In this document: positions 25,257 to 33,087 of the stretch, in pieces
How positions within the stretch are numbered: the first letter of the stretch is position 1
How the letters are laid out: every line of letters starts with the position of its first letter
NCBI RefSeq assembly: GCF_007828835.1
Contig: NZ_VIVL01000013.1
Span: 62,001 to 126,000, forward strand
Reading direction: 5' to 3'
DNA from: Variovorax beijingensis
Lineage (GTDB): Bacteria > Pseudomonadota > Gammaproteobacteria > Burkholderiales > Burkholderiaceae_C
DNA length: 64,000 nucleotides
Translations under genes and position numbers: made by a program
Notes under the pieces: model-generated
What the model was told of the DNA's origin: nothing
The model's input: only the letters and a program-made list of their open reading frames with translations
Database searches by the model: none

Positions 25257-26483
25257 ATGGATCGTCGTTCCTTCATCCAGTCGTCGGCCGCCGCCCTGGC
25301 GGGCACCGCGGTGCCGCTGTTTCCGATGGCCGCCATGGCGGCCGACGAGATCGTCGTGGGCAGCATCATCGACATGTCGGGCGGGCTGGACATCTACGGC
25401 AAGCCGATGGCCGACTGCATGACGCTCGCGGTCGAGGAGCAGAACGCGGCCGGCGGCCTGCTGGGCAGGAAGCTCAAGCTGGCCACCTACGACCCGCAGT
25501 CGAACATGCAGCTCTACGCGCAGTTCGCGCAGCAGTCGGCGCTCAAGGACAAGTCGACGGTGGTGATGGGCGGCATCACCTCGGCCTCGCGCGAAGTGAT
25601 CCGGCCGGTGCTCACGCGCAACAAGACGCTGTACTTCTACAACACGCAGTACGAAGGCGGCGTGTGCGACCGCAACACCTTCTGCACCGGCGTCACGCCC
25701 GGGCAGACCGTCGCCAAGCTCATTCCCTACGCGATGAAGAAGTGGGGCAAGAAGGTCTATGTGGTGGCGGCCGACTACAACTACGGCCAGATCACCTCGC
25801 AATGGGTGAAGAAGTTCGTGCAGGACAACGGCGGCTCGGTGGCTTCCATCGACTTCTTCCCGCTCGACGTGACCAACTTCGGCCCGACCATCTCGAAGAT
25901 CGAGGCGGCCAAGCCCGACATGATCGTCTCGGCGCTGGTCGGCGGTGCGCACATCTCGTTCTACCGCCAGTGGGCGGCCGCGGGCCTGACCAAGAAGATC
26001 CCGCTCGCGTCCACCACCTTCGCGGGCGGCAACGAGCACATCGTGCTGTCGCAGGCCGAGACCGACGGCTTCCTCATTTCGTACAACTATTTCCAGAACC
26101 TCGACACGCCGCAGAACAAGGCCTTCAAGGAGCGCTTCTACAAACGCTTCGGTGCCGACTATCCCAACATCACCGAGCTCGCGATGGGCACCTACCAGGG
26201 CTTCAAGCTCTGGGCCGAGGGCGTGAAGAAGGCCGGCTCGCTGGACCGCGAGAAGATGATCGCGGCGCTGGAGACCGGCATCAGCATCGACGGCCCGAGC
26301 GGCAAGGTCACGCTCGATGCGGCCACCCACCACTGCGTGCTGAACGTGAGCATCGCGGAGGTGCGCAACAAGCAGCTCAACATCGTCGAGACCTTCCAGC
26401 AGCAGCCGCCGGTGGACACCAGCGCGGTCTGCAACCTCGTGAAGAATCCGAAGGACAACCAGCAGTACGTGATCAAGGTCTGA
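25257..26483 (+). CDS. Urea/short-chain-amide ABC transporter substrate-binding protein (FmdD/UrtA type)
   Basis: 408 residues. An RR-type signal (MDRRSFIQSSAAALAGTAVP, then MAAMAADE) precedes a Peripla_BP_5 fold: IIDMSGGLDIYGKPMADCMTLAVEEQNAAGGLLG and YYNTQYEGG-like YFYNTQYEGGVCDRN, a pattern of the UrtA/FmdD amide-binding group. GGAG lies 9 nt before the ATG. First component of the transporter encoded by the next four genes. Flanking amidases point to an amide or urea derivative as ligand. Confidence 0.9.
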   Translation: MDRRSFIQSSAAALAGTAVPLFPMAAMAADEIVVGSIIDMSGGLDIYGKPMADCMTLAVEEQNAAGGLLGRKLKLATYDPQSNMQLYAQFAQQSALKDKSTVVMGGITSASREVIRPVLTRNKTLYFYNTQYEGGVCDRNTFCTGVTPGQTVAKLIPYAMKKWGKKVYVVAADYNYGQITSQWVKKFVQDNGGSVASIDFFPLDVTNFGPTISKIEAAKPDMIVSALVGGAHISFYRQWAAAGLTKKIPLASTTFAGGNEHIVLSQAETDGFLISYNYFQNLDTPQNKAFKERFYKRFGADYPNITELAMGTYQGFKLWAEGVKKAGSLDREKMIAALETGISIDGPSGKVTLDAATHHCVLNVSIAEVRNKQLNIVETFQQQPPVDTSAVCNLVKNPKDNQQYVIKV

Positions 26484-26498
26484 GGGCAGGGCGCCGAC

Positions 26499-27365
26499 AT
26501 GGATCTCGCGTTCGTCGTCCTCATCCAGGTGCTCTACGCGGTGGCGAGCCTGGTCATCGTCTCGGCCGGGCTGGCCGTCATCTTCGGGATGATGAAGGTC
26601 ATCAATCTCGCGCACGGCGAGTTCATGATGCTCGGCGCCTATGCCGTGATCGCGGCGCTCAAGCTCGGCATCAACCTGTGGATCGCGATCTTCGTCGTCG
26701 CGCCCATCGCGGTGGGCATGGTCGGCGTGGTGCTGGAGTGGCTGGTCATCCGGCGCCTCTACGGCCGCATGGTCGACACCATGCTGGCCACCTGGGGGCT
26801 GTCGCTGCTGCTGGTGGGCATCGTCACCTCGGTGGCGGGCAACACCACGGCGGGCGTCTCGGCGCCGCTCGGCAGCTTCTCGGTCGGCGCCTATTCGGTC
26901 AGCGGCTACACGCTGGTGATCATCGCGGTGGCCGTGGCGCTCGCGCTCGCGATCCGCTTCGTGCTCACGCGCACGCAGCTCGGCCTCATCGCGCGCGGCA
27001 CCATGCAGAAGCCCGACATGGCGAACGCGCTGGGCATCAGCCCCAGCCGCGTGTACTCGGTAACCTTCGCGGTGGGCGCCGCGCTCTCCGGCCTGGCCGG
27101 CGGGCTGCTCGCGCCGCTGACCGGCGTGGTGCCGACCATGGGCGCGGCCTTCGTGGCCAAGGCCTTCATCACCGTGATCGGCGGCGGGCCGGCCATCCTC
27201 GCGGGCCTGCTCGGCGCCTCCGGCCTGTTCGGTGCCATCAACCAGCTCGCGACCTTCGTGACCACGCCGGTGCTCGGCGAGGTGGCGCTGCTCGTCGCGG
27301 CCATCGTGATGCTGCGGCTGCTGCCGCAAGGCATCACCGGACGTTTCTTCAAGGGGTCCCTGTGA
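26499..27365 (+). CDS. Amide/urea ABC transporter permease 1 (LivH/UrtB type)
   Basis: 288-residue polytopic permease: FGMMKVINLAHGEFMMLGAYAV is the LivH-type motif, followed by GYTLVIIAVAVALALAIRF and the conserved AKAFITVIGGGPAI loop near the end. It starts 15 bp after the binding protein and overlaps the next gene by 4 bp (GTGA). Confidence 0.92.
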   Translation: MDLAFVVLIQVLYAVASLVIVSAGLAVIFGMMKVINLAHGEFMMLGAYAVIAALKLGINLWIAIFVVAPIAVGMVGVVLEWLVIRRLYGRMVDTMLATWGLSLLLVGIVTSVAGNTTAGVSAPLGSFSVGAYSVSGYTLVIIAVAVALALAIRFVLTRTQLGLIARGTMQKPDMANALGISPSRVYSVTFAVGAALSGLAGGLLAPLTGVVPTMGAAFVAKAFITVIGGGPAILAGLLGASGLFGAINQLATFVTTPVLGEVALLVAAIVMLRLLPQGITGRFFKGSL

Positions 27366-28450
27366 ACCGTTTTGCCAAGTCCTGGGCCAGCGCGGCGGTC
27401 AGCCTGGCCGTGGGCATCGCGCTGCTCTTCGGCCTGCCCGGCGTGATGGACGACTACACGCTGATCGAAGTCACGATCTACGCCGTCATGTCGATCCTCG
27501 GCGTGAGCCTGGCCTTCATCTGGGGTTTCGGCGGCATCCTGTGCTTCGGCCAGGCCGCCTTCTTCGGCCTCGGCTCGTACACCTACGCGATCGCGGTGAT
27601 GAACATGGGCGACAGCACCGTGCCCTTCCTGCTCGCGATCGTGGTGCCCGCGCTGTTCGCCGCGCTGCTGGGCTACGTGATCTTCTACGGCCGGCTGTCG
27701 GATGTGTACATGGGCGTGATCACGCTCACCGTCACGCTGATCCTGTTCAACCTGGTCAACTCCACCGCCGGGCCCGAGTGGCGCATTGGCAGCGCGCCGC
27801 TGGGCGGCTTCAACGGCATCCCGGCGATACCGACGCTCAACTGGCCCGGTCAGCAGGACGAGGTGCTGACGCCGAAGGACCTGTTCTACGTCACCTTCAC
27901 CTGCCTGCTGCTGGTCTACCTGGGACTGCGCGTGCTGATCGCCTCGAAGATCGGCCGCGTGATCGTGGCGGCCAGGGAGAACGAGCAGCGCGTGCTGCTG
28001 CTGGGCTACGACGCGCGCGTCTACAAGCTCTTCTGCTTCACGCTGGGCGGCGCGGTCGCCGGCCTCGCGGGCTGCCTGTTCGCGAACTGGGGCGCCTTCA
28101 CCAGCCCGACCATCTTCGGCCTCGCGCAGTCAGCGCAGATCATCATCTGGGTCATCGTCGGCGGGCTGGGCACGCTGGTCGGGCCGATCGTCGGCTGCGT
28201 CGCAATCCAGTGGCTCAGCTCGCAGATCGGCACGCAGCAGGCCTTCAACTCGAACCTGGTGCTCGGCGCCATCCTGGTGGTCTTCGTGCTGCTGGTGCCG
28301 CGCGGCATCGTGCCGACCCTCGGCGACCTGATCGACATGGCGTGGCGGCGCTGGCGCAAGGCGCCGGCCCCTGCTGCGAAAGTGGCCGCACCCGCGGCGG
28401 CCCCCATGGAACCGCCGCGCGCTTTGGCTGCGACGGAGACGGCGCCATGA
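27362..28450 (+). CDS. Amide/urea ABC transporter permease 2 (LivM/UrtC type)
   Basis: 362-residue permease. GTG start overlapping the livH-like stop. LivM features: GFGGILCFGQAAFFGLGSY, then ARENEQRVLLLGYDARVYKLFCFTLGGAVAGLAG. The C-terminus ends in an unusual Ala/Pro-rich cytoplasmic tail of about 35 residues. It ends in ATGA overlap with the ATPase gene. Confidence 0.92.
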   Translation: MNRFAKSWASAAVSLAVGIALLFGLPGVMDDYTLIEVTIYAVMSILGVSLAFIWGFGGILCFGQAAFFGLGSYTYAIAVMNMGDSTVPFLLAIVVPALFAALLGYVIFYGRLSDVYMGVITLTVTLILFNLVNSTAGPEWRIGSAPLGGFNGIPAIPTLNWPGQQDEVLTPKDLFYVTFTCLLLVYLGLRVLIASKIGRVIVAARENEQRVLLLGYDARVYKLFCFTLGGAVAGLAGCLFANWGAFTSPTIFGLAQSAQIIIWVIVGGLGTLVGPIVGCVAIQWLSSQIGTQQAFNSNLVLGAILVVFVLLVPRGIVPTLGDLIDMAWRRWRKAPAPAAKVAAPAAAPMEPPRALAATETAP

Positions 28451-29166
28451 GCACGCCTCTGATCGAGACGCGCAACCTCAACGTGCGCTTCGGCGGCGTG
28501 CATGCCACGCGCGACGTCAACTTCACCCTGGCCGAGGCCGAGCTGCGCTGCGTGATCGGCCCCAACGGTGCCGGCAAGAGCACCTTCTTCAAGCTGCTGA
28601 CCGGCCAGGTCAAGCCGACCTCGGGCCAGATCCTGTTCCGCGGCCAGGACATCTCGAAGATGCAGCCGCACGACCCGGGCCGCCTGGGCATCGGCATCAA
28701 GACCCAGGTGCCCAGCCTGTTCAACGGCCTGAGCGTGTGGGAGAACGTGTGGCTCTCGGCGCGGCGCCTGAACAGCACCGCGCAGGCCGACCGCATCACG
28801 CGCGAGACGCTCGAGCGCGTAGGCATGCATGCGTACCGCGACGTGACGGCGGGCCTGCTGGCGCACGGCATGCGGCAGTGGGTGGAGATCGGCGTGGTGA
28901 TCGCGGCCGATCCGCCGCTGATCCTGCTCGACGAGCCGGCCGCCGGCATGAGCGACGGCGAGGTGGCGCGCACGGCCGAGCTCATCCTGGAGATCAACCG
29001 CCGGCATGCGCTGGTGGTCGTGGAACACGACATGAACTTCATCCGCATGATCGCCAGGAAGGTGACGGTGCTGCACCAGGGCGCCGTGATCAAGGAGGAC
29101 ACGCCGGACCGCATCATGAGCGATCCGCTGATCCAGCAGATCTATCTCGGCAAGAAGCCGCACTGA
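28447..29166 (+). CDS. Amide/urea ABC transporter ATPase 1 (LivG/UrtD type)
   Basis: 239-residue ATPase. Walker A GPNGAGKST, Walker B LILLDEPAAGMS, H-loop VVVEHDMNFI. The signature reads LAHGMRQWVEIG, the degenerate form seen in UrtD-type subunits. The start overlaps the permease stop (ATGA). Confidence 0.92.
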   Translation: MSTPLIETRNLNVRFGGVHATRDVNFTLAEAELRCVIGPNGAGKSTFFKLLTGQVKPTSGQILFRGQDISKMQPHDPGRLGIGIKTQVPSLFNGLSVWENVWLSARRLNSTAQADRITRETLERVGMHAYRDVTAGLLAHGMRQWVEIGVVIAADPPLILLDEPAAGMSDGEVARTAELILEINRRHALVVVEHDMNFIRMIARKVTVLHQGAVIKEDTPDRIMSDPLIQQIYLGKKPH

Positions 29167-29181
29167 ACCGGAAAGGCACGC

Positions 29182-29886
29182 ATGCTCGAAGTCACGGGTC
29201 TCCATGCCGGCTACGGTGCCATCCCGGTGCTGCACGACGTTTCGCTCGCCATCGCGCGGGGCGAGTCGGTGGGCATCCTGGGCCACAACGGCATGGGCAA
29301 GACCACGCTGCTGCGCACGCTGATCGGCGCGCTGCGCACCGCCGCCGGCGCGGTGCGCTTCGACGGCACCGACATCACGCGCCATGCGCCGCATGCGCGG
29401 GCGCGCCTGGGCATGGCCTATGTGCCGCAGGGGCGCGAGATCTTTCCGGCGCTCAGCGCCATGGACAACCTGCGCATGGGCCTGGTGAAGACCAGTGAGC
29501 GCACGATGGACACCATCGAGGCGCTGCTGGAAGACTTTCCGCGGCTGAAGCCGCTGCTCGAGCGGCCCGGCGGCTCGCTCTCAGGCGGCGAGCAGCAGCT
29601 GCTGGCGCTGGCCCGCGCGCTGGCCGGCAAGCCGACGCTGCTGCTGCTCGACGAGCCGACCGAAGGCATCCAGCCTTCGATCATCGAGGAGATCGCCGAG
29701 ACGCTGGCCGCGCTGCGCGACCGCATGAAGCTCACGATCGTGCTGGTGGAGCAGAACCTCGAATTCATCGCGGCCGTGTCGCAGCGCGTGCTGGTCATCA
29801 AGCGCGGCCAGATCGGCGGCGAGATCCCGCGCGAGCACCTCGGCGATTTCGAAATCATGAGCCAATACACAGGAGTCCATGGATGA
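29182..29886 (+). CDS. Amide/urea ABC transporter ATPase 2 (LivF/UrtE type)
   Basis: 234-residue ATPase. Walker A GHNGMGKTT, signature LSGGEQQLLA, Walker B LLLLDEPTEGIQPS. The EPTEGIQPSIIEEI text is typical of UrtE. It overlaps the next amidase by 4 bp, tying transport to hydrolysis. Confidence 0.92.
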   Translation: MLEVTGLHAGYGAIPVLHDVSLAIARGESVGILGHNGMGKTTLLRTLIGALRTAAGAVRFDGTDITRHAPHARARLGMAYVPQGREIFPALSAMDNLRMGLVKTSERTMDTIEALLEDFPRLKPLLERPGGSLSGGEQQLLALARALAGKPTLLLLDEPTEGIQPSIIEEIAETLAALRDRMKLTIVLVEQNLEFIAAVSQRVLVIKRGQIGGEIPREHLGDFEIMSQYTGVHG

Positions 29887-31280
29887 GCAACGAACTGCAT
29901 TACCTCGAGCTGGTGGACGTCGGCCAGCGCATCCAGCGCAAGGAGCTCTCGCCGGTCGAGGTCACGCAAGCGCAGCTTGCGCGCATCGAAAAGGTCGACG
30001 GCGCGCTCAAGAGCTATGTGATCGTGATGGCCGAACAGGCGCTGGCCGACGCGCGCCGCGCCGAGGCCGAGATCGCCCGGGGCGAGATCCGCGGACCGCT
30101 GCACGGCGTGCCGGTGGCGGTGAAGGACCTGTGCTGGACAAAGGGCGTGGCCACCGCCGCCGGCATGACGCTCTACCGCGACTTCGTGCCCACCGAGGAC
30201 GGCACGGCCGTGCGCAAGCTGCGCGAAGCCGGTGCCGTGATCCTCGGCAAGCTGCAGCTCACCGAGAGCGCCTATGCCGATCACCACCCCACTGTCACGC
30301 CGCCGGCCAATCCGTGGAACGCGGCGCACTGGTCAGGTGCCTCGTCGAGCGGCTCGGGCGTGGCGACCGCCGCGGGGCTCTGCTATGGCTCGCTCGGCAC
30401 CGACACGGGCGGCTCGATCCGCTTTCCATCCTCCGCCAACGGCCTCACCGGCCTGAAGCCGACCTGGGGCCGCGTGAGCCGCCATGGCGCCTTCGAGCTG
30501 GCCGCCACGCTCGACCACATCGGCCCGATGACGCGCAGCGCGGCCGATGCGGGTGCGATGCTCGGCGCCATCGCGGGGGCCGATCCGAAAGACCCGACCG
30601 CGAGCCTCGCGGCCGTGCCCAACTACCTCGCGGGCATGGAGCGCGGCTTGCGCGGCCTGCGCGTGGGCATCGATGCGCGCTGGAACGGGGAGGGCGTCGA
30701 CGCGGCCACCGCGAAGGTGATGGATGGTGCGCTCGCGGCCGTGCGCCAGCTCGGCGCGGAGGTGCGCCACGTGACGTTCCCCGACCCGGTGCAGGTCATC
30801 GCCGACTGGTTCCCGCTCTGCGGCATCGAGGCGGCCGTGGTGCACGAGTCGACCTATCCTGCGCGCAAGCAGATGTACGGCCCGGCGCTCTCGGGCCTGC
30901 TCGACCTGGGCCGTGCGCAGAGCGGCATCGACTACCAGAAGATCGTGCTCCACCGCCATGCCTTCAGCGGCAGGGTGCGCGAGATGTTCGAGGGCATCGA
31001 CCTGCTGCTGATGCCCTCGCAGGGCGTCGCCTCGCCGACGCTCGAGCGCATGTTGAGCTTCGGGGAGGACGCCGAGCTGATGTCCGCGATGCTGCGCTAC
31101 ACCTGTCCGCTGGACATGAGCGGCAGCCCGACGATCACGCTGCCCGGCGGCTTCACCGACGCGGGCACGCCGGTCGCGTTCCAGTTCGTCGCGCGCCACT
31201 TCGAGGAAGAGCTGCTGGTGCGCGCCGGCTGGGCCTTCCAGCAGGCGACCGACTGGCACCAGCGGCATCCGGCGCTGTAG
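29883..31280 (+). CDS. Amidase-signature enzyme, GatA-like
   Basis: 465 residues. Triad: Lys in PVAVKDLCWTKG, Ser pair in WSGASSSGSGVATAAG and GTDTGGSIRFPSSANG. It is shorter than the first amidase and lacks its N-terminal extension, so it belongs to the general GatA/AtzF-like group. The start overlaps the ATPase 2 stop (ATGA). Likely hydrolyses a second amide bond or a related substrate. A role in tRNA amidation is unlikely because gatB and gatC are absent. Confidence 0.9.
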   Translation: MSNELHYLELVDVGQRIQRKELSPVEVTQAQLARIEKVDGALKSYVIVMAEQALADARRAEAEIARGEIRGPLHGVPVAVKDLCWTKGVATAAGMTLYRDFVPTEDGTAVRKLREAGAVILGKLQLTESAYADHHPTVTPPANPWNAAHWSGASSSGSGVATAAGLCYGSLGTDTGGSIRFPSSANGLTGLKPTWGRVSRHGAFELAATLDHIGPMTRSAADAGAMLGAIAGADPKDPTASLAAVPNYLAGMERGLRGLRVGIDARWNGEGVDAATAKVMDGALAAVRQLGAEVRHVTFPDPVQVIADWFPLCGIEAAVVHESTYPARKQMYGPALSGLLDLGRAQSGIDYQKIVLHRHAFSGRVREMFEGIDLLLMPSQGVASPTLERMLSFGEDAELMSAMLRYTCPLDMSGSPTITLPGGFTDAGTPVAFQFVARHFEEELLVRAGWAFQQATDWHQRHPAL

Positions 31281-31313
31281 CCCCTTCCTTCATGTACGAG
31301 TCCAGGCGCCGGG

Positions 31314-32216
31314 TCAGGGCGTCTGCTGCCGCGCATAGCGGCCCGGTGGTTGGCCCACGCAGCGCCTGAACGCCGTGCTGAACGCGCTGGCGCAGCCATA
31401 GCCGACGCGTTCGGCAACTTCTGCGATGCCGGCTTCGCCGCGGGCGAGCAGATCCTTTGCGATGGCCATGCGCCAGGCAAGCAGGTACTCCATCGGCGGC
31501 AAGCCGACGGCGCGCGAGAAGCGCTCGAAGAACGCCGACCGCGACAGTGCGGCCTTTCCTGCGAGGTCGGCCACCGTCCACGAATGCGCGGGGTTGTCGT
31601 GAAGATGCCGCAGCGCGATCGACAGGCGCGGGTCGGCCAGGCCGCGAAGCAGCCCCGGCGGCGCAGCTTCGCCGGGCGTGGAGCGCAGAGCCTCGATCAG
31701 CAGCAGTTCGACAAGGCGTTCGAGCACGAGATCGCGCCCCGGCTTCTGTTCGAGCGACTCCTCCCTCACGAGCTGCACCAGAACGGAAAGCCGCCCGATG
31801 TCGCGCACGTGCAGCAGCGTCGGAAGCAGCGACGCCAGCAGCGAGGCATCCGGCGAATCGAAGGCGAAGTAGCCGCCGAGCATCCGCATGTCAGGCGGAC
31901 CTTCGCGCCGGCCGTGGCGGATCTCGTCCGTCGGCGCGGGTGCCAGCTTGGGATCCACGGCGACCGGCACCGCCGGCTCGAGGCCCGACATGGTGAATCC
32001 CGGTGTCGCTGGCATGAGCACGAAGTCGCCGGCGACCAGGGCGAGGGGTTGCTGCCCGTCCACCGCAAGAACGCATTCGCCCTCGAGCATCGTGCAGAAG
32101 CTGGGCTCGCCGAATGCCGAATAGCGTACCGCCCACGAACCGGCGCCGCTGATCACCTTCGCGTACACCGCGCGCGGGCGAAGCAGCTGGACGACTTGTG
32201 CGAGGGGATCAGTCAT
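31314..32216 (-). CDS. AraC-family regulator with N-terminal cupin
   Basis: 300 residues. Residues 1-180 form a cupin_6 sensor (GAGSWAVRYSAFGEPSFCTMLEGECVLAVDGQQPLALVAGDFVLMPA). Two AraC helix-turn-helices follow: WTVADLAGKAALSRSAFFERFSRAVG and AEVAERVGYGCASAFSTAFRRCVGQPPGRYAR. The start has AGGAG 6 nt upstream. It is divergent from the SDR gene, its probable target. Confidence 0.92.
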   Translation of the reverse strand: MTDPLAQVVQLLRPRAVYAKVISGAGSWAVRYSAFGEPSFCTMLEGECVLAVDGQQPLALVAGDFVLMPATPGFTMSGLEPAVPVAVDPKLAPAPTDEIRHGRREGPPDMRMLGGYFAFDSPDASLLASLLPTLLHVRDIGRLSVLVQLVREESLEQKPGRDLVLERLVELLLIEALRSTPGEAAPPGLLRGLADPRLSIALRHLHDNPAHSWTVADLAGKAALSRSAFFERFSRAVGLPPMEYLLAWRMAIAKDLLARGEAGIAEVAERVGYGCASAFSTAFRRCVGQPPGRYARQQTP

Positions 32217-32315
32217 GCAGGACTCCTGCAAACAAAGTATGGACTCTGGATTGTAGGAAGTCCTTCGGGCCGGCGATATCGTGACGCACCTCAACCCAAG
32301 CTCAAAGGAATTCCG

Positions 32316-33083
32316 ATGAAGACCATCCTGATCACCGGCTGCTCGTCCGGCTACGGCCTGGAAACCGCGCGCCACTTTCTGGCCCGGGGCTGGCAGGTGA
32401 TCGCCACCATGCGGACGCCGCGCGCCGAGCTCTTCCCTGTTTCGGAGCGCCTGCGCGTGCTGCCCCTGGATGTGACGCAGCCCGAAAGCATTGCCGCCGC
32501 GCTCGAAGCCGCCGGACCGATCGACGTCCTCGTGAACAACGCCGGCCTCGGACTCTTCGGGGCGTTCGAGGCGACACCGATGGCCACCGTGCGCGACATC
32601 TTCGAAACGAACACCTTCGGCACGATGGCGATGACCCAGGCCGTGCTGCCGCAGTTCCGGCGCCGCAGGTCGGGGCTGGTCGTCAACGTGACGTCGACCG
32701 TCACGCTCGCGCCGATGCCACTCGTGGCGGCGTACACCGCGAGCAAGACCGCGATCGAAGGTTTCACGGCGTCGCTGGCGCTCGAGCTCGCCCCGTTCGA
32801 CGTTCGAGTGAAGCTTGTCGAGCCCGGCTATGGGCCGGGCACGCGCTTCACGGCCAATGGGGCAGAGCGCATGCAAGGCCTGATTCCCGAGGCCTATGCG
32901 CCCTTCGCGCAGTCCATCTTCGCGGCGCTCGGGAGCCCGACGGCAGTGACCACCGAGCCGGACGTGGCCGAGGCCGTGTGGCGCGCCGCGGGCGACCCCG
33001 CCGCAACGCTCCGGTATCCAGCGGGTGCCGATGCGGTCGCACTCGCCCGGAACGCCGCTGCCTTGTGCCAGTCCGGCGCGTGA
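32316..33083 (+). CDS. Short-chain dehydrogenase/reductase
   Basis: 255-residue Rossmann enzyme. Cofactor motif TGCSSGYG at residues 7-14, NNAG at about 75, catalytic Ser in VTSTV and Tyr-Lys in YTASK. The C-terminal half is like the classical SDRs that act on alcohols or ketones. Substrate unknown. AAGGAA is 5 nt before the ATG. The divergent AraC regulator likely controls it. Confidence 0.92.
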   Translation: MKTILITGCSSGYGLETARHFLARGWQVIATMRTPRAELFPVSERLRVLPLDVTQPESIAAALEAAGPIDVLVNNAGLGLFGAFEATPMATVRDIFETNTFGTMAMTQAVLPQFRRRRSGLVVNVTSTVTLAPMPLVAAYTASKTAIEGFTASLALELAPFDVRVKLVEPGYGPGTRFTANGAERMQGLIPEAYAPFAQSIFAALGSPTAVTTEPDVAEAVWRAAGDPAATLRYPAGADAVALARNAAALCQSGA

Positions 33084-33087
33084 AGGC

